Positions 47,415 to 56,570 of a stretch of 64,000 bases of DNA are shown one piece after another (the first letter of the stretch is position 1; each line of letters begins with the position of its first letter). Under the pieces are notes generated by a model that saw only the letters and a program-made list of their open reading frames with translations, was not told the origin of the DNA and ran no database searches. Both the position numbers and the translations under genes were made by a program. This DNA comes from [Bacillus] selenitireducens MLS10 (GTDB lineage Bacteria; Bacillota; Bacilli; Bacillales; Salisediminibacteriaceae), in contig NC_014219.1 in the NCBI RefSeq assembly GCF_000093085.1, positions 1,364,001-1,428,000 on the forward strand. Reading direction: 5' to 3'.

Positions 47415-47915
47415 GTGAATGAAGAAATCTTTCGGGACTATTACAACAACAGAGTCACATTTTCGACGGAAGATCATCCTTTTTCCGATTCCCCCAAGCA
47501 TGTCTGGGTGGTTGCCAGGTTCAAGGGCAGCTGGCTGTTGACGATCCATCCTTCGAGGGGGCTTGAATTTCCCGGCGGTAAGGTTGAAGACGGAGAGACG
47601 GCTGAAGAAGCAGCCAGAAGGGAAGTCTTTGAAGAGACCGGGGGCATTGTGAACGAGGCTCTTCATTATATCGGACAATACCGGGTTGACGGTAAAAAAG
47701 AAACGGTGATCAAGAACGTCTATTATGCAAATGTGGATGACCTGATCTCGAAGAACAGTTATTTTGAAACAAAAGGACCGAAGCTCATGAAGCACCTGCC
47801 AGTGGACGTGGGTGAGCGTCATGAATACAGCTTTATTATGAAAGACAGGGTCCTTGAGCTGAGCGTCAGTGAAGTGCTGCGCCGTTTCCTGAAGGAAGGG
47901 GCTACAGGCTCGTGA
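47415..47915 (+). CDS. ytkD: Nudix hydrolase (YtkD-like)
   Basis: 166 aa. The Nudix box is intact: 'GKVEDGETAEEAARREVFEETGG' pattern, G-x5-E-x7-REVFEETGG (about residues 57-79). YtkD of B. subtilis hydrolyses 8-oxo-dGTP and other nucleoside triphosphates. GTG 47415 follows GGAGGG at nine bases. Stop overlaps the next gene by four bases (GTGA). Confidence 0.88.
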   Translation: MNEEIFRDYYNNRVTFSTEDHPFSDSPKHVWVVARFKGSWLLTIHPSRGLEFPGGKVEDGETAEEAARREVFEETGGIVNEALHYIGQYRVDGKKETVIKNVYYANVDDLISKNSYFETKGPKLMKHLPVDVGERHEYSFIMKDRVLELSVSEVLRRFLKEGATGS

Positions 47916-48700
47916 CGGTCAGACTGTCTGAGAAGAAGATCAGCTACCCATCAGACCTGTTTGAAGTCTCTGAGGTTACCTACCAATCAGGGCCATACCG
48001 GGTAAAAGGCATGCTCGTTGTGCCGGACGGGTCACTGCGGACCGGCAGTGGCCTTCTTTATTTACGTGGCGGATACAAACATGTCGGGATGGTCCGAATC
48101 GCCCGGATGATTCAGTATGCAAGTCAGGGAATGATCGTGTTTGCCCCTTATTACCGGGGCAATGAAGGCGGGGAAGGCATCGATGAGTTTGGCGGTGCGG
48201 ATCTTGAGGATGCGTTCAGTGGTTTCGATGTTCTCCGTGAAGATGCGCGGATTGATCCAGGCAGGATTCACACAGTCGGTTTTTCTCGTGGCGGGATCAT
48301 GGCACCGCCTGTTGCGATTATGCGCCCGGTTAAGTCCCTCACGGTGTGGGGCGGGGTCTCGAACTGTTTTCGGATGTATGAGGAACGAAAGGATATGGGC
48401 CGTCTTCTGAGGCGGACCTTTAACGGACCGCCTGCACAGGCCTTCAGAACCTATCTTGAACGTTCCCCGCTCGCGATGGCGCACAGAATCACTGTGCCGG
48501 TTCAGATCATTCACGGAACAGAGGATACGCATGTGCCGGCAGCCCATGCGAGAGAGTTCCACCAGGCATTGACCATCTCCGGTGTGCAGTCAGATCTGAG
48601 GCTGATCCGGCAAAAGGGCCATCGGCTGACGCCTCAGGAACAGTACCTGTGGACAGAGAAGGCGTGTCATTGGATGAGGCAACAGGAAAGAGGCAGTTGA
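47912..48700 (+). CDS. ytmA: Alpha/beta hydrolase, prolyl-oligopeptidase type (YtmA-like)
   Basis: 262 aa. Nucleophile motif 'GFSRGG' (about residues 126-131), acid and His region 'IHGTEDTHVPAAHAREFHQ' and the catalytic His in 'RQKGHRL'. S9-type peptidase/esterase fold; no signal peptide. Start is coupled to the Nudix gene. The pair upstream of pckA matches B. subtilis order. Confidence 0.85.
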   Translation: MTVRLSEKKISYPSDLFEVSEVTYQSGPYRVKGMLVVPDGSLRTGSGLLYLRGGYKHVGMVRIARMIQYASQGMIVFAPYYRGNEGGEGIDEFGGADLEDAFSGFDVLREDARIDPGRIHTVGFSRGGIMAPPVAIMRPVKSLTVWGGVSNCFRMYEERKDMGRLLRRTFNGPPAQAFRTYLERSPLAMAHRITVPVQIIHGTEDTHVPAAHAREFHQALTISGVQSDLRLIRQKGHRLTPQEQYLWTEKACHWMRQQERGS

Positions 48701-48724
48701 GCGGATCCGCTCAACTGCCTCTTT
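48688..48724. terminator. Bidirectional terminator between ytmA and pckA
   Basis: AAGAGGCAGTTGAGCG and CGCTCAACTGCCTCTT form a 16-bp perfect stem with loop GATC. Confidence 0.9.
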
Positions 48725-48742
48725 CCGTGTGATCACTCATAT

Positions 48743-50324
48743 TCAGCTGGGTCCGCCCTCTTTGATGAAGGATGGCATGGCACTAAACTTCTTGAAATTG
48801 GCCTTGAAGGCACTGGCAAGAGCGCTCGCTTCACGGTCATAGGCCGCCGGGTCCTTCCACGTGCTTCTCGGCTGAAGGAGTTCATCGGGAACACCCGGAC
48901 ACTGTTCCGGGATGGCGAGCCCAAAGACAGGATCCTGATCGAAACGGGTATTGTTGAAGTCGCCGTTTAAGGCGGCACGGATCATGGCTCTCGTGTAGGG
49001 GAGGGCCATCCGCTCACCGCTGCCAAATGCGCCGCCGGTCCAGCCTGTATTGACGAGGTACACATCGGTATCATGTTCGAGCATTTTACTGCCGAGCATC
49101 TCTGCATAGACGCTCGCCTCAAGAGGGAGAAACGGTGCACCGAAGCACGTCGAGAAGGTTGGTTCGGGCTCTGTGATCCCCCGTTCGGTTCCTGCGAGTT
49201 TGCTTGTATAGCCGGAAAGAAAATGATACATCGCCTGAGAAGGGGTGAGCTTACTGATCGGTGGCAGAACACCTGATGCATCGGCAGTCAGAAACAGAAT
49301 CGTCTGAGGATGACCGGCCATGCCACCCGGTTGACAGTGGCTGATGTTGTCAATGGGATAGGCGGCTCTGGTGTTTTCTGTATAGTCGCTTCGGTCGTAG
49401 TCGGGTTTACGGGAACGGCTGTCGACATAAACGTTTTCAAGAACCGAACCGAATCGGATGGCCCGGAAAATGTCGGGCTCATTTTGTTCCGTGAGATGAA
49501 TTGTCTTGGCGTAGCAACCCCCTTCAAGATTAAAGATGCCGTTATGGCTCCAGGCATGCTCATCATCGCCGATCAGCATCCGTTCAGGGTCGGCAGAAAG
49601 CGTTGTTTTTCCAGTGCCGGACAGTCCGAAAAAGAGGGCTGTATCCCCTTCCTGCCCGACGTTGGCACTGCAGTGCATGGAGAGGACGTTCTCCTTTGGC
49701 AGCAGGTAGTTCATCACGGAAAAGACGGCTTTCTTCATTTCGCCGGCATATTCGGTGCCGCCGATCAGGATGGTTTTTCGTTCGAAGGAGATCATGATGA
49801 AGGCTTCGGAGTTCGTCCCGTCAACCCCGGGATCCGCTTTGAACGACGGGGCGCTGATGATGGTGAATGCCGGCTGTCTGTGTTCAGTTTCCTGATTATC
49901 AGGCCGTAAGAACAGCTGCCTTGCAAACAGATTGTGCCAGGCGAGTTCTGTGACGATCCGTACAGGAAGACGGTAGTGCGGATCCGCACCGGCATAGCCT
50001 TGCCTCAAAAAGACTTCATCACGGCTGTTCAGGAAGGTGACCACTTTTTCATAGAGGCGGCTGAAGACGTCAGGAGAGACGGGCTGATTGACCTTGCCCC
50101 AGTCAATGTCCCCCCCGAGTCACAGACTCATCCACGATAAATCGGTCATGCGGTGAACGGCCGGTATAGTGGCCTGTTGTGGCCCGGAATGCACCGGCAT
50201 CCGTGAGAATCCCTTCATGCCTCTCGAGGGCCCGTTCAACAAGGAGAGGAACAGGCAGATCTCTTTGGATCAGGTCCTTTTGCAACAGCTTTTCAAGCGA
50301 CGCTTCAAAGTCAATGATACTCAT
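48743..50324 (-). pseudogene. pckA: Phosphoenolpyruvate carboxykinase (ATP), frameshifted
   Basis: Two frames on the minus strand together make a complete PckA of about 526 aa, the B. subtilis length. The first (50324 down to about 50110) codes 'TTGHYTGRSPHDRFIVDE'; the second runs to 48743 with the P-loop '[16 protein letters not shown]' and 'IGDDEHAWS'. They meet in a run of seven C (50110-50116). With six, '[15 protein letters not shown]' reads through as in intact homologues. Everything else looks functional, so a sequencing error, a very recent mutation or slippage during expression are all possible. Catalyses oxaloacetate + ATP to PEP + CO2 in gluconeogenesis. Confidence 0.9.
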
Positions 50325-50577
50325 CGTAATCGCACCTTTCTTTCGTTTATTAATCGAGCTCTATACTAGAACAGAACGACGGATTTCGTAAATAGTATAA
50401 CACATTTAAATATATATGACATACCCAAAATAAAAAGGTGAGTCATTTCTTTTACCCTTTTTCGTGAGGTAATTCACAAAAAAGAATGATTTGTCATCAA
50501 TGTGCCACAGTGTGCCTTTGCTCATGGCAATGAGGTTGACAAATGCCCGGTTTTCACGTAAGCTGTATCGAAGAACG
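50325..50577. other. Divergent pckA / metK intergenic region
   Basis: Holds the pckA promoter on the minus strand and the metK promoter TTGACA (50536-50541)-N17-TAAGCT (50559-50564) on the plus strand. AT-rich in the middle; no further feature recognised. Confidence 0.6.
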
Positions 50578-50695
50578 GATACTCTTATCCCGAGTTGGCG
50601 GAGGGACAGGCCCGACGAAGCCCAGCAACCATCACCATTGACAAGGTGAACGGTGCTAACCTGCAAGGTGACATCACCTTGAGCGATAAGAGGCA
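50578..50695 (+). promoter_or_regulatory. SAM-I riboswitch (S-box) upstream of metK
   Basis: P1 strands CTCTTATC (50582-50589) and GATAAGAG (50685-50692) enclose GAGGGACAGGCCCGACGAAG, CCCAGCAACC and AAGGTGAACGGTGCTAACC, the S-box core. It senses SAM, the product of MetK. Confidence 0.95.
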
Positions 50696-50711
50696 AAAGG
50701 CTGACTTGAAC

Positions 50712-50745
50712 GACCTTTTCCTCATGACGGGAAAAGGTCTTTTTT
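50712..50745 (+). terminator. metK S-box terminator
   Basis: GACCTTTTCC and GGAAAAGGTC form a perfect 10-bp stem, then TTTTTT: the SAM-dependent attenuator. Confidence 0.92.
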
Positions 50746-50833
50746 CATTCCACATGCAGATCAGAACAGCGGGAATGAGGTCCGTACTGAAGGAAGCAGA
50801 CAGGTGTCTGTTAATATCAAGGAGGTTTTTCCA

Positions 50834-52048
50834 TTGGCAGAAAAAACAAGATTATTCACATCCGAGTCCGTGACAGAAGGTCACCCGGATAAGATTTGTG
50901 ATCAGATTTCCGACGCGATCCTTGATGCGATCGTCAAAAATGATCCGAATGCCCGCGTGGCATGCGAAACGACCGTCAACACAGGGCTCGTTCTCGTTGC
51001 AGGTGAGATCTCAACATCCACGTATGTGGACATTCCGAAGACCGTCAGAGAGACTCTGTCTGGGATTGGCTATACCCGTGCAAAGTACGGCTTTGATTCC
51101 GAAACATGCGCGGTATTGACATCCATTGATGAGCAGTCCGCAGACATTGCCCAGGGAGTGGACCGTGCCCTCGAAGCACGGGAAGGCCAGATGACGGACG
51201 ATGAAATCGAGGCGATCGGTGCCGGGGACCAGGGCCTGATGTTCGGTTACGCGGACAATCAGACGGAAGAGCTGATGCCGCTGCCGATTTCCCTTTCCCA
51301 TAAACTCGCGCGACGTCTGACGGAAGTGCGTAAAGACGGTACGCTTAACTATTTACGCCCGGATGGCAAGACGCAGGTGACTGTGGAATACGGTGAGAAC
51401 CATCATCCGATTCGGATTGATACCGTCGTCATCTCGTCCCAGCATTCGGATAAGGTGACGCTTGAAAAGATTCAAAAGGATATTGAGGAACACGTCATCA
51501 ATCCGGTCATCCCTTCCCATCTTCTTGATGAGAAGACGAAGTATTTCATCAACCCGACGGGCCGTTTTGTGATTGGCGGACCGCAGGGGGACGCCGGACT
51601 GACCGGACGCAAGATTATCGTGGATACGTATGGCGGCTATGCCCGGCACGGTGGTGGTGCATTCTCGGGTAAGGACGCAACGAAGGTTGACCGTTCCGCG
51701 GCGTATGCGGCACGCTATGTGGCTAAGAACATCGTCGCAGCCGGTCTTGCTGATCGTTGTGAAGTGCAGCTCGCCTATGCCATCGGCGTGGCCCAGCCGG
51801 TTTCGATTGCTGTGGATACCCTTGGCACTGGCAAGGTCTCGGAAGATGTGCTCGTACAGGTCGTCCGTAACAACTTCGACCTTCGCCCGGCAGGCATTAT
51901 CAAGATGCTTGATTTGCGACGTCCGATCTATAAGCAGACGGCAGCCTACGGTCACTTTGGCCGAACAGACATCGACCTTCCATGGGAAGCGACAGACCGT
52001 GCTGAGACGATGAAAACAGAAGCCCTCGAGCTTGCCAATCAGGCTTAA
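50834..52048 (+). CDS. metK: S-adenosylmethionine synthetase
   Basis: 404 aa. '[21 protein letters not shown]' pattern at the N-terminus (core [15 protein letters not shown]), '[12 protein letters not shown]' and '[22 protein letters not shown]' core [12 protein letters not shown] are complete. Makes SAM from methionine and ATP. TTG 50834 is the start: AAGGAGG lies eight bases upstream; an earlier in-frame GTG at 50804 lacks a site. Under S-box control. The neighbours are those of B. subtilis metK. Confidence 0.97.
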   Translation: MAEKTRLFTSESVTEGHPDKICDQISDAILDAIVKNDPNARVACETTVNTGLVLVAGEISTSTYVDIPKTVRETLSGIGYTRAKYGFDSETCAVLTSIDEQSADIAQGVDRALEAREGQMTDDEIEAIGAGDQGLMFGYADNQTEELMPLPISLSHKLARRLTEVRKDGTLNYLRPDGKTQVTVEYGENHHPIRIDTVVISSQHSDKVTLEKIQKDIEEHVINPVIPSHLLDEKTKYFINPTGRFVIGGPQGDAGLTGRKIIVDTYGGYARHGGGAFSGKDATKVDRSAAYAARYVAKNIVAAGLADRCEVQLAYAIGVAQPVSIAVDTLGTGKVSEDVLVQVVRNNFDLRPAGIIKMLDLRRPIYKQTAAYGHFGRTDIDLPWEATDRAETMKTEALELANQA

Positions 52049-52094
52049 TTCAAAAGACACGATCCGCTCAGGCAAATCACAGATCATAACAAAC

Positions 52095-52127
52095 AAGCGC
52101 ACCGATCCAAAGAGGATCGGTGCGCTT
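52095..52127. terminator. Bidirectional terminator after metK
   Basis: AAGCGCACCGATCC and GGATCGGTGCGCTT, 14-bp stem between convergent metK and ytoA. Confidence 0.85.
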
Positions 52128-52151
52128 CATCGTTTCGTGGACAGGCCTCGT

Positions 52152-52676
52152 TCAGCCCTGTTTGTCCTGGTGCTGTTTATAAATTTTCCCCTTTTCTACG
52201 TAGCTCTCTCTGATCCGCTTCATCTCTTCACGATCATCATCGGTCAGATCACGGACGACTTTTGCAGGTCTGCCGAGGGCGAGGGTGTTTGGCGGGATCA
52301 CTTTACCCGGGGGGACAAGGCTCCCTGCCCCAAGAAAAGCACCTTCTCCGATGACGGCACCGTCGAGGACGATGGAACCCATGCCGACCAGGGCATCCTC
52401 TTCCACCGTACAGCTGTGCAAGAGGCACTGATGGCCGACGGTGACGCCTTTTTTCAGATGGAGGGGTAAGGGGGCGCTCTGGTGCAGGGTGGAATTATCC
52501 TGAATATTGACGCCTTCCTCGATAATCGTCGGAGCAACGTCGCCTCTGATGACGGTGTTGAACCAGATACTGACGTCTTTGGCAATGCTGATGTCACCCG
52601 TCAGCACAGCCCCTTCTGCGATGAAGGCGGAAGGGTCGATCGTCGGGGTGATCCCCTTATATGGATAGATAATCAT
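52152..52676 (-). CDS. ytoA: Gamma carbonic anhydrase-like protein (YtoA)
   Basis: 174 aa left-handed beta-helix of hexapeptide repeats ('AEGAVLTGDISIAKDVSIWF', 'VIRGDVAPTIIEEGVNIQDN'). The zinc-binding histidines of the family are represented by 'STLHQSAPL', 'VGHQCLLHSC'. Gamma-class carbonic anhydrase / YrdA-PaaY group; enzymatic activity is not certain in all members. ATG at 52676 is chosen: GGAGGCC lies upstream and the family begins 'IYPYKGITP'. Confidence 0.9.
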   Translation of the reverse strand: MIIYPYKGITPTIDPSAFIAEGAVLTGDISIAKDVSIWFNTVIRGDVAPTIIEEGVNIQDNSTLHQSAPLPLHLKKGVTVGHQCLLHSCTVEEDALVGMGSIVLDGAVIGEGAFLGAGSLVPPGKVIPPNTLALGRPAKVVRDLTDDDREEMKRIRESYVEKGKIYKQHQDKQG

Positions 52677-52826
52677 AAATAGGCCTCCTGTATTTTCGTC
52701 TGTCATCAGTTTATCATGAAACTGTCCGGCGGTCATTTGGGTTGACCGTGACAGGCTATCAGTTGACGTCCGGTATTCCTGTGGGAGATGATAAAGAGTG
52801 AATGGATCAGGAAAGGCGTGATGGTT

Positions 52827-53651
52827 ATGATGAAATACGAGACGAATGTGGAAAGGCCGAGGGGTGTTGCCGTGGTTGTCCACGGGGCCGGCGAACATCA
52901 CGGCCGATACCGGTGGCTGATTGAACAGTTCCAGGCAGCGGGCTTTCATGTAGTCAGCGGTGATCTCCCCGGACAGGGAAAGACGGACGGGAAGCGCGGG
53001 CATATCAAGTCCTTTGATGAATACATAGCCCGGATTACTTCCTGGCTGATTGCGGCGAAGACCTACAAACTGCCGGTTATCCTGTTTGGTCACAGCATGG
53101 GCGGTCTGGCTTCCGTACGTACCGTTGTCCGTCTAGAAGAGCGGCTGAAGCCGGATATGATGATCCTTTCATCACCGTGCCTTGGACTCGTGAATCAGAC
53201 GAGCAAGCCGAAAGAGTTCCTAGCCAGGGTGATGAACCGGGTCAAGCCGGATCTGTATGTGACCTCCAACGTGAGAAACGGAACCGGCACTCGTAATCGT
53301 GAGGTGATCCGTCTGTACGATGAAGACCCGTTACGGGTCAGGAAAATCACGGTGAGGTGGTACAGAGAGCTTCATCAGTCCATGAAGGCTGCCTTTACCG
53401 AAGCGGCATCGTTCCCGGATATTCCGCTTTTGGTCTCACAGGGCGGCGAAGATTTGATCGTGGACCGGCATGAAGTGAGGAAGTGGTTTGACCGTCTGCC
53501 GATCAATGATAAATCGTACAAGGAATGGCCGGGTCTGTACCATGAAGTATTGAATGAACCGGAACGCGCGGATGTGTATCTGCATCTCGCAGGGTTTATT
53601 GAAACGCAGCTGGCTCTTCTTATTGAGCGGGATCCGGTGACGCAGTCATGA
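52827..53651 (+). CDS. ytpA: Alpha/beta hydrolase, lysophospholipase-like (YtpA)
   Basis: About 274 aa. Monoacylglycerol-lipase type: oxyanion segment 'VVHGAGEHHGRY', nucleophile 'FGHSMGG' (about residues 89-95), acid in 'GGEDLIVD' and His in 'GLYHEVLNE'. In B. subtilis YtpA is a phospholipase linked to bacilysocin formation. AAAGG fits ATG 52827; 52821 and 52830 are alternatives. Overlaps ytpB by four bases. Confidence 0.9.
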   Translation: MMKYETNVERPRGVAVVVHGAGEHHGRYRWLIEQFQAAGFHVVSGDLPGQGKTDGKRGHIKSFDEYIARITSWLIAAKTYKLPVILFGHSMGGLASVRTVVRLEERLKPDMMILSSPCLGLVNQTSKPKEFLARVMNRVKPDLYVTSNVRNGTGTRNREVIRLYDEDPLRVRKITVRWYRELHQSMKAAFTEAASFPDIPLLVSQGGEDLIVDRHEVRKWFDRLPINDKSYKEWPGLYHEVLNEPERADVYLHLAGFIETQLALLIERDPVTQS

Positions 53652-54706
53652 AGACGCCGGCACTTCCCTGTCAGCTGATGATGCGTGTTTATCGGGACGT
53701 GATCCCTCAGGTTCATCGGGAGCTGGCTGTCTGGAAACAAAAAGCGGCGTCGATTCCAGATGAGGAGCTCCGGACACAGGCGCTTGCAAGTATCCGGGAA
53801 AAGACCTTTCACTGTGAGGGCGGTGGCATTCTGTCGCTGCTCGCAGGGCCGAATCAGCGTCGTCTGATCCGGTTTATCACCGCCTATCAGACGATCAGTG
53901 ACTATCTCGATAACCTTTGTGATCGCAGTGACTCCATGGACCCTGAAGACTTCCGTTCGCTTCATCAGGCCATGCTTGATGTGTTTGACCCGGCAGGGTA
54001 TATGGGTGATTATTATGCTTTTCGGACTCATGAAGGGGACCGCGGCTATTTGAGGGATCTCGTGATTGTGTGCCGGGAGGAGCTTGTTGCCCTCTCCAAT
54101 TATGCTGTGATCGAACCTGAGGTGAAGGAGCTTGCGAAGCGGTATACCGAACTTCAGATCCACAAGCATGTCACACCGGAGGAGCGGGTGCCGCGTCTGA
54201 CGGACTGGTTTTTGAAGCAGAGCGGTGATCTGACAGATGAGATGAAGTGGTACGAATATGCGGCATCAACCGGGTCGACGCTGGGCATTTTCACACTGGT
54301 GGCCTATGCGTCGTCAGATGACCGCCTCACCCGGGAAGATGCGAAAACCCTCTATAACGGCTATTTCCCATGGCTGCAGGGGCTGCACATTCTGATGGAT
54401 TATTTCATTGATCAGGAAGAGGACCGTGTGGAAGGGGATTTAAACTTCTGCGCGTACTATAAGGATGATCAGGCAATGCTTGAAGGGATCGGACGTTTTT
54501 ACCGCATGGCGAAAGACGCGATTCAGACATTGCCGGACCGCCGTTTTCACCGGATGATCACGAGCGGGCTGATTGCCATCTATCTGTCTGATCCAAAAGT
54601 GCGACATCATCCGCTTCTTCGTAAACAACAGCTGAAGCTGATTCAGTTTGGCGGACCGCAGACGATTTTCTTTTACTTGAATGGGCGGTATATACACAAA
54701 AAATGA
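53648..54706 (+). CDS. ytpB: Tetraprenyl-beta-curcumene synthase-like (YtpB, DUF2600)
   Basis: 352 aa. Belongs to the DUF2600 family, large terpene synthases without the usual DDxxD in its classic place; the conserved 'TISDYLDNLCDRSD' near residue 80 provides an Asp-rich site. In B. subtilis it cyclises heptaprenyl diphosphate to C35 terpenes. Coupled to ytpA (ATGA overlap). No sqhC homologue is in the window. Confidence 0.9.
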   Translation: MKTPALPCQLMMRVYRDVIPQVHRELAVWKQKAASIPDEELRTQALASIREKTFHCEGGGILSLLAGPNQRRLIRFITAYQTISDYLDNLCDRSDSMDPEDFRSLHQAMLDVFDPAGYMGDYYAFRTHEGDRGYLRDLVIVCREELVALSNYAVIEPEVKELAKRYTELQIHKHVTPEERVPRLTDWFLKQSGDLTDEMKWYEYAASTGSTLGIFTLVAYASSDDRLTREDAKTLYNGYFPWLQGLHILMDYFIDQEEDRVEGDLNFCAYYKDDQAMLEGIGRFYRMAKDAIQTLPDRRFHRMITSGLIAIYLSDPKVRHHPLLRKQQLKLIQFGGPQTIFFYLNGRYIHKK

Positions 54707-54730
54707 GTGCGCCATGCACTCATTTTTTTT
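54698..54730. terminator. Bidirectional terminator, ytpB / mnmM
   Basis: AAAAAATGAGTGC and GCACTCATTTTTT, loop GCCAT; overlaps the ends of both convergent genes. Confidence 0.85.
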
Positions 54731-55286
54731 CGATGCCGATCAGAAACGGCGGATGATTTTTCTGGTTTGTAAAGCCGTACTCCAGCACATGCCACTCTTC
54801 CTGGGGAAGGGACCTGGTGAATTCACGCAGTTGATCCCGTTCAATGTCACCGCCAGGGTGCCCGTGATAAACAACGAGGACGATGATGCCGCCTTTTTTC
54901 AGGCGCTGCATCAGCTCTTGGACGGCTGTGATAGTGGTCTTTGGGACTGTGATGATCTCTTTATCATGGCCCGGAAGATAGCCGAGGTTAAACACCGCCG
55001 CATGAACCGTTTTCTCTTGCGGAATATAGGCACCGAGCTGCTCATGGCCGTCATGAATGAGGGCGACGCGTTCTTCGAGTCCTTTTTGTTGAAGCTTGTT
55101 GAGGGTGGCATCGAGGGCGGTCTTCTGAATATCGAAGCCGTAGACGCTGCCGGAAGCGCCGACGAGCTCGGCAAGATACACGGTGTCATGGCCGTTGCCG
55201 ACGGTGGCGTCGACGACGGTATCTCCTTCTTGCGTACAGTTGGCGAGAAGGAGGCGGGCAAAAGGGAGGATCCCGTATACATTCAT
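54720..55286 (-). CDS. mnmM: tRNA 5-aminomethyl-2-thiouridine methyltransferase-like (YtqB/MnmM)
   Basis: 188 aa SAM-dependent methyltransferase. Motif I 'DTVVDATVGNGHDTVYLAEL' (about residues 21-40, core DATVGNGHDT), then 'VFNLGYLPG' as the post-II motif. YtqB of B. subtilis was identified as MnmM, which makes mnm5s2U at the tRNA wobble position. Start ATG 55286 overlaps the stop of the radical-SAM gene by four bases (ATGA), deciding the start. Confidence 0.88.
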   Translation of the reverse strand: MNVYGILPFARLLLANCTQEGDTVVDATVGNGHDTVYLAELVGASGSVYGFDIQKTALDATLNKLQQKGLEERVALIHDGHEQLGAYIPQEKTVHAAVFNLGYLPGHDKEIITVPKTTITAVQELMQRLKKGGIIVLVVYHGHPGGDIERDQLREFTRSLPQEEWHVLEYGFTNQKNHPPFLIGIEKK

Positions 55287-56260
55287 GACCTGCCACCTCC
55301 GCTTGATGCGTATTGCGCGGCGTATTTCCCCTGCCACGTATCTCCGTTTTTCAGCCCGTGATCGATGCCGTTCAGGACTTCCCATTTCTTCAGGCTCCAT
55401 TCGGGTCCGATGAGAAGATCCCGGGGGCCGTCACCGGTGAGACGGTGAATGACCATCTCTTCCGGCAGGCGTTCGAGCTGACGGAGCACGATCTCCGTGT
55501 AGGTTTCCCGGTCGAGGAGCTCGAATTCACCGCGTTCGAGCTCTTTGGCCATGGCTGTCTGTTTAAGAACATGAAGGAGGTGGATCTTGATGCCTTCGAC
55601 GCCGAGGTTTGCGGCCGCTTCTGCGGTCTCGATCATCATCTCTCTCGTCTCACCGGGGAGGCCGTTGATGATGTGGGCACATACCCGGATTCCCTGGCTC
55701 CGGAGTTTATGGACACCCTCTTTGTATGTCTGAAAATCATGGGCGCGGTTGATCCGCTCACCCGTTACGTCATGGGCACTCTGAAGGCCGAGCTCGACCC
55801 AGAGGAAGGTTCTCTTGTTGAGGTCGGCCAGATAGTCCACAACGTCGTCCGGAAGGCAGTCCGGGCGCGTGCCGATGGCGATGCCGACGACTCCCTCCTC
55901 TTTTAATACCGGCTCGAACATGGCCCGTAACTCGTTCACCGGTGCATACGTATTCGTATAGGCCTGGAAATACGCCATATACCGGGCTTCCGGCCATTTG
56001 TAGCTGAGGCGGTTTTTGACGTCATGAAATTGATCGAGGACCGTTTCCCGCCGGTCGCCGGCATAATCACCGGATCCGCGTTTACTGCAGAAGGTACAGC
56101 CGCCGGTCGCGATGGTGCCATCCCGATTCGGGCAGTCAAAACCCCCGTCAATGGGGACTTTGATGACCTTACCGCCAAATTCGTTGCGTAAATAGTTGTT
56201 CCATGAATAATACCGTTTGTCGCCAAAATGGGCGGGAACCTTGTCTCTCAAGTGAAGCAC
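55283..56260 (-). CDS. mnmL: Radical SAM protein (YtqA/MnmL)
   Basis: 325 aa. Cysteine motif 'CPNRDGTIATGGCTFC' (about residues 43-58) binds the 4Fe-4S cluster with C-x11-C-x2-C spacing, as in the Elp3-like TIGR01212 group. Upstream partner of mnmM; in B. subtilis this pair modifies wobble uridines in tRNA. The C-terminus passes directly into the mnmM start. Confidence 0.88.
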   Translation of the reverse strand: MLHLRDKVPAHFGDKRYYSWNNYLRNEFGGKVIKVPIDGGFDCPNRDGTIATGGCTFCSKRGSGDYAGDRRETVLDQFHDVKNRLSYKWPEARYMAYFQAYTNTYAPVNELRAMFEPVLKEEGVVGIAIGTRPDCLPDDVVDYLADLNKRTFLWVELGLQSAHDVTGERINRAHDFQTYKEGVHKLRSQGIRVCAHIINGLPGETREMMIETAEAAANLGVEGIKIHLLHVLKQTAMAKELERGEFELLDRETYTEIVLRQLERLPEEMVIHRLTGDGPRDLLIGPEWSLKKWEVLNGIDHGLKNGDTWQGKYAAQYASSGGGRS

Positions 56261-56398
56261 TCCTTTATCGTACGATTTCTCACTATGCTCATCGTATCAT
56301 AAGACGCTTTTGGACGGTACCTTACGTCCTGGAGGATTGCCGGATGCAAAGTGGCAGATCAGCCCGGCCGGTCACTTCTTTCAGTCTAGCTCTCAACC

Positions 56399-56428
56399 TT
56401 GACATGCCGGTGCCGGAATGAATACAAT
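56399..56428 (+). promoter_or_regulatory. leuS promoter
   Basis: TTGACA at 56399-56404 and TACAAT at 56423-56428, spacer 18. It starts a leader of about 135 bases before the leuS ATG. Confidence 0.75.
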
Positions 56429-56477
56429 ATAGGATAGGATAAATGGCGAGAAGCACAGGATGAATGGTCGTTTTCAC

Positions 56478-56506
56478 GCCCCCTGGACAGAACTGGGGGC
56501 TTTTTT
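56478..56506 (+). terminator. Terminator hairpin within the leuS leader
   Basis: GCCCCC (56478-56483) and GGGGGC (56495-56500) followed by six T, located between the promoter and leuS. Acts as an attenuator candidate, but no T-box sequence is seen. Confidence 0.75.
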
Positions 56507-56570
56507 CATTCAATGTGGCAGTACATAGAAGCAGTGCTTGTGAGCTGACTATTTTGAGGAGGTTGTACAG

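Noticed and set aside
52152-53093. Longer form of the ytoA product starting inside ytpA
   Set aside because: The extra N-terminus is antisense to ytpA; the internal ATG at 52676 has a ribosome site and gives the family length.
56262-56570. T-box riboswitch before leuS
   Set aside because: The conserved T-box sequence is not present; only a terminator hairpin is.
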